This document shows, piece after piece, positions 1-12,560 of a stretch of 64,000 bases of DNA. The position numbers were made by a program, and so were the translations under genes. Position 1 is the first letter of the stretch, and each line of letters opens with the position of its first letter. Source of the stretch: Dromaius novaehollandiae (taxonomy: Eukaryota; Chordata; Aves; Casuariiformes; Dromaiidae); NCBI RefSeq assembly GCF_036370855.1, contig NC_088117.1:2728001-2792000 (forward strand), given 5' to 3'. The notes beneath the pieces were generated by a model. The model saw nothing but the letters and a program-made list of their open reading frames with translations. It was not told the DNA's origin and made no database searches.

Positions 1-3000
1 TCACAGCATCCAAAGCAGAGGGACAGCCCTTACTCAGGCAACCCAAAAGGGACATCAGTGTGAATGTGTCTTTGGGGCTTTTTGCTCAATCTTAACCATG
101 TCAACAATTACGCTTCCAGGAAATAGCTTCCCCTGAGCCCCAGCGAGGCAAAGCTGAGTTTGCGTTGTCTGTCACTTTACTGAGACACTTCTGCAGTTGA
201 GGATCCTCTATGAGCTTTCTTGTACATTTTGTGTAAAGGAGTGAAGAGAGTGCCACTGTTCACAGTGCATGAAGAGACCCAGTGCTCTCTGGTGCTCCTC
301 AGAGTTTTTGTTAGCAATGCAAGGAATTACTCCCCTGGCTGCACGTGGCCTACGCTAGAAACACAACCCACTCATCCTGTGCTGTTGGTAAGGCTAGTGA
401 GCATCCACAGAGCGACTTATCTGCACTGTTATTTCTCAGACTCTTCTCTTGTTGTGCTGTGAACTCATTCGTGCCACCCCACAGCGAAGACTGGATCTCA
501 CACTGTCACTTCGACTGCTGTCCGACTTGACATGCTGACATCCAACCTCCAAACAGCGTCGGCTGGGCCCAGGAGCATCAGAGAGCCTCCAGCCAAACGC
601 AGTCAGCATCAGTGTGGGCTATCAATACTGGGCAGGTTGGTTTGTGCTGCTCACCTTTGTGGTTATGCCTATTGCAAAAGTATTTCTGGTCATTACAGCT
701 CTGGGATTTTACAGCCCCTGAGAAACTCTTCAATGAATTTGAATGCATTTTATCAAAGTGGACAAAGATCAAATTTCTGAATGTGTTAAACTAAATTTTG
801 TCAATAGGAATTAAATGGTTAGATTAAATTTTAAGAAATTTGGTTATTTTGTAGGTCTAGTGTTCTGTATGCCTTCTTGCAATATTCCAAATAAGAACAA
901 TTCAGTTTCTTGCGTATGTGGAAATATGCCAACAAATGGCATAAGAATATCAGAGTACATTAAAATCAAAATAAGTAAACATCAGAATGAGTTAAAATCC
1001 AAGAGAGTTATTGCTAATGGCTTTCAACCTTCAGTTTAGTTTTCCTTTAAAAATAACTATAAATTCAGAATCTTTACAGGAAACTAAGTGAATATGAAAC
1101 TAATCCCCTGAGATTGGCTTCAAATTTCAACTCTATCAATCTCTTTTCTCCTTGTGTGTAAAATAATGGAAAATGAGTAAGAAACAGTGGAAATAGTAAG
1201 TATTATTTTTTCCCCATGAATATAGAAATATTAAGAGTAGATGCAACTTGACAGTTTCATTTAATATCAAAATATTCAGTAAATAGACTGAGCTATTTCA
1301 GAATTTGGGGGGGTTCTCACATACTTTTATTTCATTTTTGCAGTAAAACATTTTGAGCTTTAATATGATTTTTTCTTTGAACAACTCATGACTCACCATG
1401 TAAAATCCCTATGGCCATAACACCTAGTCATTCAACAACGCTATATTAAAGCACATGTTGTGGAACTTATTAATGTAGAGAATATGGACCGCAAAACAAG
1501 AGAACATTGGCTCTGGCCCTGGCTGAATTTTCAGGTGAGCAGCAGTGCCCATGAGATTCTGACCCAAAACAGCAATAATCAACATAATTGGCTGATCTCA
1601 CAACTTTTTCACTGTTCAAATTAACAACAGTTTTATGATAGCTGGTGATCTTCATTGGTCTACTGGTTCTGGCCATAACGAGCTCAGGAGGAACTGGTAG
1701 TCCTAAATCTGAATTCAGAGGCTAAACCATGAGGTTTGGCACTTGCTAAGCATACTCCTATGGGTATCCAGTACTGACCATAATTCTGCAGTTGTTGTAG
1801 TTTTTGTTGAACATGCGTATGAAAAACAGTTTATCCTTCCAGGATTGATGGTAGCTATTTTACCAGTTAGCAATCCTTAGCTTGGAATGGAACGTCATCC
1901 TACCACTGTTGCAGCTGCAAGGGAGAGTCAGCCACAGTTCTGCTCTTCATCTTTAAGGACTGTGACTGACACCTGCCTGGAAACACAGGTCAGATCTATC
2001 TTGGACCATCTACTTGCTGCTCTACTACAAGGGGAGCCACATATCACTGTTCAGGAGCCATCTGAAAGGGAGGGAGCAAGGCAACACAGAGTAAGGCAAT
2101 GTTATATTTTTATTGCATTCTGTCTAAAACTAAAATATATTTTGTTTGTTTGTTGCTAAAACAACAAATTTCTGCAAGTGCAAAATCACTGAAACATTTC
2201 ACCCAAAAACAAGCTTGATTTCTAAGATTTTTCTTCTCTTTAGTAAAAATTTCTATGCAACTAAATTTCTAATTGAACTGCATGACAACGGAGAGTCAGA
2301 ATTGCTCAGATTTTTCCACGCATTTCCACCCACTCTTCTTTTGACAGGAATTCACCGCAGGCCTGGAGCATCCTGAAACTGGATTTTTGGATTAATAAAA
2401 TCCAAATACAACTGTCACCCTATTCTAGCCTAAATTTCAGGAAGGAGTGCTAGGTCTCTCTTTTCATGTTGTTCCTCTGCTACCCAGTTCATACAGGGAA
2501 CTGCTGCTTCTGTAGATACGGTAGTTGAAGTTTACTTAAAAAGTAATTATAGGACACACATCCTCAAAATATAGAAAAATATGCTTACTAACAGCCAATG
2601 CAATTTCTCCAAGGGGGTTGGACTTCAGAATAAATCTAAGAATTACTATCAAAAGTAGCTCAGATATTTTTAAAATCCTGGCTTATCAAAACTATATTTT
2701 TCTTTGAATTCTCCAGCTCTAGGTTTATATTTGGCTTGTCATGTTGGGTAACATCAGTTGCAGTAGTTTATTATTCGATGTAACACAGTTTGACTGATGC
2801 AATGTGATGTGATAGGTCACAGTCTGATGTTTCTCTGAGTTATTAAAAATGGTTGGTAAAGCTGTAGCAAAATAAAGCTGGTTTAAAAAAGAGGACTGAT
2901 GTCTGGCATTAGCCTGTTCTGTTTTTATTTTAAAAAACTCATAGTATAATACAGATTCAAGTCAGATTTTACCTTCTGCTAAACCCACCAAGCTCCAATA

Positions 3001-4732
3001 ATAGGTCATGGTGCACTTCAACCTAGTCAGTGGCTGTAGGCACAAAATCTGGATAATAAAGCATCCAAAATTTTATGTTCCTAGCTCCTCTCTGAATATA
3101 ATTGCTTGCTTGGTTATTTCTCTTAATACCATCAGTGGGTGTTTCACAAAACAATCTTTCCCTCCATTATTCCAGTCCTCCATATCTCCTTATCCAAGGA
3201 TGCGTGTGGGAGCATGCGATGTCCAGCAGCTCCACAAGAATGTCTCCTCTCCTGTTTCTGGGAGAGTTTGTCCCCCCGCTTTGGGCAGGGAGGTGCCAGT
3301 GAGTGGGCCCAGATGAGTTATTCTTGGCCCAGGTTGCCACCACTGACCCTTCGCTCACTCAAGGCTCTTGTAGTTGCCCTGGAGCCCTTTCTTTTGAGAG
3401 GGTTCTCAGCCCCCAGCTGAACACACACCCGCACACAGCTCCGGGGCAGCAGTAGGGCCAGGGTGCTGAGATATTTTGCCACTTCCCAGCAAAGCAAAAG
3501 CCACAGAAGAAAATGCAATAACAGGAAGAAGACAGTTTTTATTCAAGGAAGTATTCCTTAATTTGACTGTACCTTCCTCCCCCCTCCCCTCCTCCTCTTT
3601 TTTATTTTAAAGTAACTTCCAGCTTTAAATTAATGTCTCTGTGGAAGCAGAGATTTACCACAACATTCAGAAGACCTTGTACATATGTTGCCTAGGACCT
3701 AGTTACATCAGGGAACAAGGATTCCTATGTAATTAGAGGGAGTAGTAATTTTATTGCTAAGAAACTCAGCTTCCTTTCCTATGCAGATGCTGTTCCCTTC
3801 ACCATCCTGCCCCTCCTTCCTTGTTTCAACATACTGGTACAGCAGTACTGTAGATGGGTTTTTTGCCATCATGTTCACTACCTGTGTCACTTTATTTTGG
3901 GGTTAGTATCAGTGGTTGGGACAACCAATATGCTGAGTTCTTCTTGAGCTTGGAACAGCGTATATACATTCAGCCAAACCCAGTTCTTGCTGGCACTGTT
4001 TTACCACTGACCTTGACAGAGTCCAGGTTTCAAAAGTGAGTTAAAATTTCTCTGCCTCGAACACATTAAAACTCAAATCCAGTGAGCAGAATGATCTAAA
4101 GAGGAAGGGGGAATTTGGGAGCTGGAAGACGTATTCAAGGAGAGAATGATATTTCAGCATGGACTAGTTGGATACAGAAGTCAGTGTCACAATAATGCGG
4201 TCAGGAATGGTGCTGCCAATTGTCTGCAAGTGCTCACGTGCTCAGCAGCAAGTGCCCTATTTGCCTGGCTAGTATCATCTGTCATTTTGCATGGAATTTC
4301 TCTATTTTTGGTCAATTTTTTGACTTTTAAGTAAGGGACTATTTCAAAATAATATTCGCACACATTCAGTTGTTAGAATGAAGATATAGATTCACTTTGA
4401 GAGCATTTCCAAATTAACTCAACTACTTTCTGTAGAAGCCTTCTGACTGATTTTTTGAAACAACTGAAAAAAGATTCAAAGGACGTCCTAAAGGCACTGC
4501 CTGGACTGTCTCTACATCATTCCTGAGGCTGCATTCAGTTCTGGTCAGAGCTGGGCTTTTAAATGCACCTAATGCAGAAGTACAAGCCCCAGCTTTTCAA
4601 AGCATTTAGAAACCCCATTCCCTCCAATTTCTGTGGAATTTAGATGTTTAAGTATCTTTGAGGATCACCCTTAGGCATCTCTGAATAGCAGAACTCTGTC
4701 TTAAAACAGATATTGCAGAAAGAGAAGGGCTT
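1..4732. other. Gene-free unique sequence, AT-rich
   Basis: I see no gene, RNA gene or recognisable mobile element here. The open frames are all about 100 codons or shorter, overlap one another on both strands and show no familiar domain. Composition is mostly AT-rich, with short A/T runs and a small GC-richer stretch near 3,200-3,450. It is most simply intergenic or intronic DNA. Ancient repeats too diverged to recognise by eye may be present. Confidence 0.6.
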
Positions 4733-5030
4733 TCTTCTGAAGACAGACTTCAGAGACTGGGAGTGTTACATTTTGAAGGAGACAAAAGAAGTGGGGACTA
4801 GATAAAGTAATGAGAAATAATGAATGGTCTAGAGAAAGGAAGTCATTTTCCTATTCATTATTTTCATATTTTGAACACCAGAGGCTATTCTATGAAGCTG
4901 AATGACATGAAATTTAGAAATACTGAAAGGAAATTTAATAAATGATCACTCTGAGGGACATGATGCCACAATATAGCCTCAAGGCCAGAATTTTAGCAGA
5001 CTCTACACTGAAAGAAGTACAAAAATAGAT
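4733..5030 (+). mobile_element. CR1 LINE fragment, decayed, 3' part of ORF2
   Basis: The segment follows, in order and with heavy substitution, the consensus at the end of the CR1 reverse-transcriptase ORF as I remember it from turtles and crocodilians. Landmarks are a stretch like 'agactgggagtgtt', then 'aatgaatggtctagagaaag' (4,820-4,839), then 'gatgccacaatatag' and 'aaggccagaattttagcag' near 4,960-5,000. In intact CR1 this region encodes the segment downstream of the RT catalytic core. The copy is truncated at both ends and full of stops, so it is a fossil. Exact ends are uncertain by tens of bases. Identification is by remembered consensus, not by a database search. Confidence 0.7.
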
Positions 5031-7857
5031 TTTTCTTTTTGACTTTTTCCCCAAGGAACAAAAGAGGCCCAAGAGATTATGCAAAATGAGGAAGTGGAAA
5101 AACAATTCTCTTTTTTCCTAGAAAATACTAAAAATTTTCTTTTGAACTCTAGTGAACATTGCTGGAACTGAACCACTAAGGAACACCCAGATTGCTACTG
5201 AAATCTCAAAGTACAAACCGAGGCATCAGTGCAGGGACACATCCTATCTCCATCACATCTGCACATCACAAAATGCGCAACAGAAATCCCAGTGAAGCCC
5301 TGTACAGTCCTGTGCTGTCCTTCCCATAGGTGTTTTCAGAAGCTCTGCATGTATTCTGTGCTCAGAAGTGACTCTTCATTCTTACTGGAGTAGTCCACAT
5401 ATCCACAAAGGTTTGAAGCAGTGAAGGAAAATGCAGTCACAGAGCAAGAGAAAGTTCTGTAGAGTGGGCAGGATATTATTAACTCAAGAAATGTTCTTAT
5501 GTTTGTCATCTACTTTATTTTAAAAGAAAAAAATAAGAGCAAAAATTGTCTTTCTGGGCTGTGAACAGACAGGTGCAGGCTCCTCTTTAAGGCAGAAATG
5601 CTAGAATATTAAGTAATATTAAGACTGAAGAAAAGATCTTGAGTTGGCATATTCAACAACTTCCAAAAAAATTGATTTACTCTGAAATCCAATTATCTGC
5701 CATTTCTCTTTTGCTTTGCTCAGGCAGCCAGCTCAACATTATAAGCAAAATGGCCCAGAATTTCATTTTTCCCATATGAACAATCTGCACATCTTAGGGA
5801 CGGTCCTGCAAACTGATCTGACCCCTTTTGCTCTTCAGAAAGGCAGGAGGCAGCATCTCATTTCCCTATGCCTTCTATCCTTCAATACGATGGTGATGAA
5901 CACTCGGTTATACCTCATCTAGCCAAAATGCTCAATTGTGCTATCAGCTTAGGGATCTGCCAAGCTGTCCCCAGCCCCTGCATCCCAGCTTAGCCCTACT
6001 TTGAAGGCATTTGTGTGTTTCCCAGTGGTACCTGAGCCTCTTCAGGAGATGGAAATTCAGGCTTCAGTATTACTCCTAGAGATTGCTACTTGAGCTTCTT
6101 AATGTTGTGAGTAGAGCCCCGGCCACAACAAGGTTTTTGTCATGAGCGAACACCATGGGCATCCATTGGTTGGTGGAAATATCCCCACTGACATTGATGG
6201 ATGTCATCATCCCTAAGAATGGATTCATCTTCCCTAACTTTAGCACCTAAGTTATACAGCTCTGGCTACTGTCCATGGAGAGATAAAAGCACCCTAGAAA
6301 ACCGTTCATCCCACATCTCCGGATGAGGTGGGTTCCACTTTGAGGGTACTCCAGTCTCTCTGCTGACTACAGAGACAGACAGTGTTGACTAAATCCCAAA
6401 CACTCAGACGACCGAAGTGAGAGGGGAGGTATCCTACCATGACCTGTGTACGCCTTGCCAAGGGGTCTTCAATACTGTGTGCTTTGTAAGGCTGAAAATA
6501 TTTTAGTAAATAACTGTAAAAGAAGAAACAATCTTGTAGAACAGATTTATACTCACCAAGCTTTGGCAATGTGCATCCAACTCCTTTGAGAAGCGCAGTG
6601 TAGCAAAGTGGCACTGGTACTTTCAGAGACAGTTTCATGATACTGGAATAAGAGTTCATATGGCATGTCAAAATACGCTGGATTTTAGAAATAATTGGCT
6701 TTTACATTGCAATCAGGGAATCATGTCATTTAGACATGTCTTAAAAATGCGTAAAAGAAATGCTAGCGCCCCAAATTCAGCTGCTACAGTATGTTAGTAC
6801 GTTTGCTACACACATTTTTCACAAGTAATAATGAGTGACAAAAATAACTGACCTACTTATAACTCTGCAAATACCTGTACCTCACATTTGGAGGCAGTGA
6901 AATCAGCATGGAGACATTTAGAACAAGTCTATTCTTGAATACCCTTTTTTAACTCTCTTTAAATTATTCCAATTTGGGCGGTTTTTAATGTAATTTTTTT
7001 GTACACCTTGCAACTCCCTGGAGCTGTTTTTGTAGTTCCGGGCACATCTGTACTGAGTACAAAACTCTGAAGATCATTGATATTAGAAGAGTTGGGCTCC
7101 CCCAGTAGTGAAGAGTCCATTCTCATGGTGATAACCTGCTCGATGGAGTCCATGGGCCTGCACTATGCATCAAACCAAGCCCACCCATTTTGTCAAAGGC
7201 AATTTTTTTCCCCCTCAAACTGAGGTGGCCATTTCTTCCCCCACTGGGAAAGTGGCCTTGAATGCCCATAGCGCTGAGCTGCAGCTCCATTTTCAGGACC
7301 CTCAGGGTCCCAGTTGTTGCTGGCCTTCTCCACAGCATTGGCTTTCACTCTCCATATGGTGGAAGTTAGGAGCAAAGCCTACTGCATGAAACTAAAGATT
7401 AGGTGATGTCCTCTTATTTGGGTCTGACCCCAGCAGATCAGGAATCACTTCCAGTTTGGTCAGAGCGGGACCCTTCAAGCACAGTGAAGACCTAACCTTG
7501 AATGACCTCCTCTTTCAGACAACATGATGCCCAACAAACTCTACGATACACGTAGAGCTCGTCAGCTGCCTCTCCTCCTCTCCAACACGGGTTCCTTTTC
7601 AGCTTCCTCACATTTCTTCTTGGTCCATCACTATTTTCCAGCAGAAAAGCAAATGTAGGGGTTTTGTCTTTGCTTTTTGTGCTAGAACTGCTTTCTTTCC
7701 TCCTTGGTCCTCATGTTGATTCAATGACATAGAGTGCCTCTTGCTAAAGATTTTTTAGGCCTTTTAACAGAATTATCCCAAGCCTGCAGATTGCTACGGG
7801 CAGAGCTGAAATGCTCTAAGTTTGTTATTGTTTTCTCACACAGATGAGTCCCTGCTC
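5031..7857. other. Gene-free unique sequence
   Basis: No gene is recognised. The longest open frame is a 121-codon minus-strand stretch at 6,306-6,671 with no recognisable domain and no supporting promoter or splice context, so I do not annotate it as coding. Sequence is of mixed composition with A/T runs. Confidence 0.55.
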
Positions 7858-7881
7858 TCACATTAATTATCATTAATGTGA
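7858..7881. repeat. Perfect 10-bp-arm palindrome with TAAT cores
   Basis: Arms tcacattaat (7,858-7,867) and attaatgtga (7,872-7,881) are exact reverse complements separated by the 4-bp spacer tatc. Each arm contains an ATTAAT homeodomain-type core, so paired homeodomain binding is possible, but that is inference. It may also be a chance palindrome in AT-rich DNA. Confidence 0.7.
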
Positions 7882-10800
7882 TGGCGGGTTCTTCCAGTCT
7901 CCACCCTACTTAAAATTCCTACACAGCTGCAAAGCGATTGTAGTAAGAAGCATCTGGACAAGTGGTAGATGCAAAACTGATCTCCCTTTAAAAATCACTG
8001 ATGCTTCCTACTTCCAAACCTACCTGGTAGCACAATTCAGTCAGTCCACAGGCCACTATAGAAATGATTCCCCACTGCTCTAGATCTCTGTGGAACAGCA
8101 AAAAATTCTAGGTTTTGCATTTGAGTCCATCCTATATGGCATGATTTTATTCACTCTGAAATAAGTACTCCCTCACGTCAGATCTGACAGAAGCAAACTC
8201 CCTGTGGATGTTTCTATACTCAGTGCCAGAGAGTAAAGGACAAGTTAACCAAAGTGAGAGGACTACATTAACCAAAGTCTTAGTGAGAATGGACAGATCC
8301 ACTCCTGATATGATAAAATGCTAATACCATTTGAATAATAAATAGCCGTATCGGTACTTCCAATACTGTTCAAGGATAGTTGGAAGAGCAAAAATTTCCA
8401 CTAATATTAGTTTTGAAGGAAAATACTTGAGTGCGGGAATCCTTCCTCTGTTTTGGTAAAATTCAACATTTTATGGAAACGACATTTGCAATGGTTTGGT
8501 TTGGTTTCTTTGGAAACTCACACACTTAACTCATCCAGGTCTCACTTTCCACTCTTTGTCTAAAATATTCTGAAATTTTGGGGTTTTATTTTTCTGACAA
8601 AAGTAAGAATTGCCTCTGTACTATGTTTCTTCTTCAAAATTTTCTGACAAAATCCCACATTCTGCAGCAATCTCTGTTCAAAACAACAAGGACTTTGATG
8701 CTTGGGCCATAATCAGATTTTAAAGCAATAAATATTGAATATGTGTAGCTCTGGGAGTGGGCTCTTCAAAACTCATGCAGCATGTTTCAAAAATTTAAGA
8801 GCAAGATTTTTTGATATGATTGTGGACAGCTGTGCTCTTCAGTCCATATTTTCAAAACAGCTCAACACTTGCAACTCTAGCTGAAATAAATGCCAGGTCC
8901 TGTGTTCAAAGGAAGTTATTGATATATGAACTGAATTTAAAATCACTGTTTAAATGCTGAAAGATGGACATATTTTTAGATGCTGCATTTTTAAGTCACA
9001 TCCTCGCAGTCTCCAAATAAAAGTTATATTGGAGCCTGTACTGTTAATATTCCTTCCAATATCATCTTAACTTTGACGCTCAAGTCTGGAAAGGTGTTTC
9101 TCAGCCATTTTGGCTTGATACTCTGTTTATCCACAGTCAGCCTTTTCCAGGGAATACTTCACTCCAGCACCTCACAGACGCTTGTTTCCAGTGCTGGTGG
9201 AAATGCACATTATCAGGGAGGGTTTGGGAAATGCTAAGGGACAGGTTAGTGTGAGCTGAAGTTTTTTGCCATCACTGCAATTTTCAGCTGGTATAATTAG
9301 CTTGAAGGTAGCCACTGAAGATCACGTACTTATTCCAGTCCATGACAGCGCAATATGCAGTTCCCAAACCCAGGCTCCTCTAGGTGCAGAAGAGACTCCA
9401 GCTAAGGGTGCTTGTTCCCTTCTCCACTTCAGACCACCACAAACTTTCTGCTGTCCCTTGATTCTGCATCACCTCTGGTTCACTGCAGACTGCATGCTGC
9501 TTGCCATAAGGCCCTTAGTGCTCTGAGAGGTAATGAATATCCACTGTCACTTAACACTTGGGTTCCACATGTTGTTTTATTGAGCTAGCTCCTTGTGCAG
9601 AACGCTACAGTGAGATTCACCTCTCTGAGTTTAGATGCATACAGTGCAGACACCTGCGACGTGAGCAGGATCCTTCAGCAGTCAGTAGAAATGCAAAGAG
9701 TAGGAAGAGCAAATCTTTTCATTCTAGTGCGGGTGTTTTGCCTGTTTATGCCTACATCTATAGGAACCCAGGCATAGGAAGTCAGAGGAAAAACAAACCA
9801 ACAAACAAAAAACCCCCACAGATGACCACTTTTAGCCTTACATTCTAAAAACATCTTAGTGAAGGTTGTAAAGTCTTTTTCTAAAAAAACAGAAGCATTG
9901 GAATTGGCCAGCAGGTTTGCTCATCAAACAGTAAGTACTATGGGAGGAAATGTGCATCTTAGGGAGAAACAAAAAGTACGTCAGGGCCAGGAAACTGTCT
10001 TGCAACCACAGCCCAGTTGTATAGCTGTTTTCAGGAAGTACACAGCATTTGTGTGAGTACCTGTATCAGCAATACAGCCAGCAGACATGAGGTAGCACAG
10101 AAGGAGAGGAAAGAGAAGGTGCTGCCTTTTGTCCAACAGACAAGTTCATTAACATTTTTCAAGGTAAGTGGTTTTCGTCAGAAATAGGCTTCCTTCTATA
10201 AATGTCATTTTTTTCCCTGGAGTCTCTTGATTTTCAGGTTACACGACAATAATGCCATGCTACTGTTTTTTTTCTGTTGCTCTTGCTGGAATATTATCCC
10301 AGCAGTTACTGAAAGTGTGGGGGTTTTAAATTCTGATTTTAAAAATATATATATTTATACAGAGACACTTCAGGAATAGATAAGAGAATTCTGCATGAGT
10401 GAGAGGCACCTGCTTAGACAGAAACCATCCAACAGTTGAGTGAATTCATTAATTGTTATGATGCCACAGGACACAGAGCTCAGTCTTGAGTACTTTGGAT
10501 GGACAAAACTTGGATATTTTGTATTGCAAGTGGCTTTTTTAGGCAGACAGCTTTACAGAAAGTAAACCACGAATTCTTAATCTTCTAAAAACATTCAAGT
10601 ATCTCTCTTTCTCAGCATCCCCAACTTCTCTGGTAGACCTAGCCTGTGATGGGAAGCAGCCTGTACAGAGTGCAGGCTAGAAGCACGCTAGGTGACTCTG
10701 CTTTTCAGCAGGAGTAAGGAGCACCCACTGCAGCAACGCAGCTCGGTTCACAAATCCCACCCCTGTATTCATGGCTCATCAATTCCACTTTCATATACAA

Positions 10801-11524
10801 AATTGTTCAAGCAAACACTAGCATAAAAAAATCCAAGATGTCACCACCATCAAGCATTTCAAGCCCAATGCTCTCTTCACAACTCAAAGCAGGAAGACTT
10901 GCAAACATCTAATACAAGTAGGAAAGATGAATAATATATGAAAGAAAAAGCAAAAACCAGGAAACAGTCAGAAGTCTGAGCAGCTAATTGCCATACATTT
11001 CCCGTAACAAACTGACAGACAAGGAAACACATCTGGGAGCCAGGCTACAGGGATGGATCATGACAGCAGAGGTAGCACGTTACAGCAACACTGGAGCACT
11101 GAGGAGATAAACCATGCTTCCTTCCCTTCACCACCGTGCACACAGGTCACACACAGTGACAGTAACACTGTTCCATGCGGACAGTAAAACACCCAGCCCA
11201 GCATCCGCTCCAAAAGCAAACTCATAAGTATGTAAATTCCAGGAGGACTACATTAACTATACTAACTATAAACATGGGTAACTTCACATTAGTATTGACA
11301 AAAGACAGTTTGATAAAACTGGGGGACAAGTGCCACAACCGGAAAATACAGCCAATTCTTTCCCCAGCAGTTTTGAAACCCAGGATTCATTCCCCACAAA
11401 AAGAGCACTTCAAAAGCTCTGTCCACTGCCCATCTCACCCTTTTCCCCCTCTTTTCTCTCCTTCTCTCAGCCTTTCTCAGCTTGCTGCTCTCCAGGCCAT
11501 GAGAAATGTGGCTGCCAAAACCAT
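7882..11524. other. Gene-free unique sequence
   Basis: No gene or mobile element recognised. Open frames are all under 100 codons and featureless. A short AT run (about 10,341-10,356) and an A-rich stretch near 9,790-9,815 are the only low-complexity features noted. Confidence 0.55.
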
Positions 11525-11525
11525 C

Positions 11526-11549
11526 TTCCTTCCTTCCTTCCTTCCTTCC
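11526..11549 (+). repeat. (TTCC)6 microsatellite
   Basis: Six perfect TTCC units lie inside a longer pyrimidine-rich stretch that starts near 11,430 with runs of cctttt, ccctctt and ttctctcc. The tract falls inside a 264-codon open frame (11,175-11,969) and helps explain why that frame is stop-poor. Confidence 0.95.
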
Positions 11550-11550
11550 C

Positions 11551-12440
11551 CAGATCAGATGAGGACAACCTGCACACGCTGCAGGTTGAACTTCCCCCTC
11601 AGTTACCACACCAAAATGAAACCACAGCAAGGCCAACAACTGATTTGCTCCCCAAGTCCACACAGCACAGAACTTCTCCATAGACCTCTCGGCCTCACCC
11701 ACCACCCCACACATCTTCCCTGCAGCTTTGGGAGATGGCTTTCCTGCTACCTCTCAGAGGATGGTAGGCAGGACAAAGCAGCTGCTGTGGAAACTAACTG
11801 TGGATGGGCATGTTGGGGTAGATGGGCATGGTGGAGACACCCTGCATCTCTAACAGATGTGCTGACCCTCTGCTCCAGGTCTGGATGGATGCCTAGAGGA
11901 ATCACACTGGCCTCCTTTAGAGACAAACCTCTCTGTTTTCAGGGAGAGTGGAGGCAGCCTCCGTTTTAAATGCTTCAGGTGAGTGGTTTCCAAGGGACTG
12001 GGTTGAACCTGGTGTCTCTGGGCTCAGCATCCTTGGTGAGTGGCTGCCGCACCAGGACAAAGCCTCTGGGGGGGCTCCGAAGAGTCACATCATGGCTCCC
12101 CTGGTACGGCGGAGCCCCAGACTGCAGGCGTGCTGCCTGCAGCATATCTTTTCTTCAGCGCCACAGCTCCAGCTTTTCCTGGCCAGGTGTTCAAAGGAGC
12201 CTCAATGCTTGAGACGCAAGCCTGACAGAGACTGGAATTTACAGAGCAGTTTCTGGGGCTTTGGCACCTTTTCTGCTTCAAAATCTGTGTCGCTCCCCTT
12301 CTGCTTTTGTGGCATGCTCATCCCCAGCTCCTTCCCCACATTCACAGAGCTGCATGCTGCAATGGCACAGCTGTTCCCCGCAGCTTTCCCTGTACATTGA
12401 ATTCCTTCAATAGCTTTCTATACCCTGAGCAGCACATTTG
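11551..12440. other. Gene-free sequence, moderately GC-rich
   Basis: GC is locally higher than in flanking DNA (for example 12,040-12,140). Overlapping open frames of 150-264 codons begin or lie here in more than one frame. None shows a domain, so they are best explained by local composition. Confidence 0.5.
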
Positions 12441-12444
12441 TTAG

Positions 12445-12560
12445 TTGACAGTTTTTATTTTATATTTCATTTGCCATTTGTCAGCCCAGTAACACAGATT
12501 CAAATTCCTTTTTGATGTTTTTGTGTTATCTACAAACACTTTAAAGTCACAGGATTCGCT
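12445..12560 (-). mobile_element. CR1 LINE fragment, reverse-transcriptase catalytic region
   Basis: Read on the minus strand, the segment translates through a stretch resembling the CR1 reverse transcriptase around its catalytic motif. Residues read FVDNTK, where CR1 normally has F-A-D-D-T-K, followed after about 20 residues by W-A-D-K-W-Q-M-K-Y, matching the conserved W-A-x-K-W-Q-M-K-F block. The second catalytic Asp is replaced by Asn and the spacing between blocks is shortened, so this is an inactive remnant. The nucleotide sequence also matches the remembered minus-strand CR1 consensus ('tttcatttgccatttgtca', 'gtgttatctacaaac'). It is the only CR1 copy on the minus strand that I found. 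Boundaries are approximate. Confidence 0.7.

Noticed and set aside
6306..6671. 121-codon minus-strand ORF
   Set aside because: No recognisable domain, no splice or promoter context, and its length is within chance expectation for a 64-kb window.
11175..11969. 264-codon ORF
   Set aside because: It spans a pyrimidine-rich stretch and the (TTCC)6 tract, has an overlapping 141-codon ORF on the other strand, and shows no recognisable domain.
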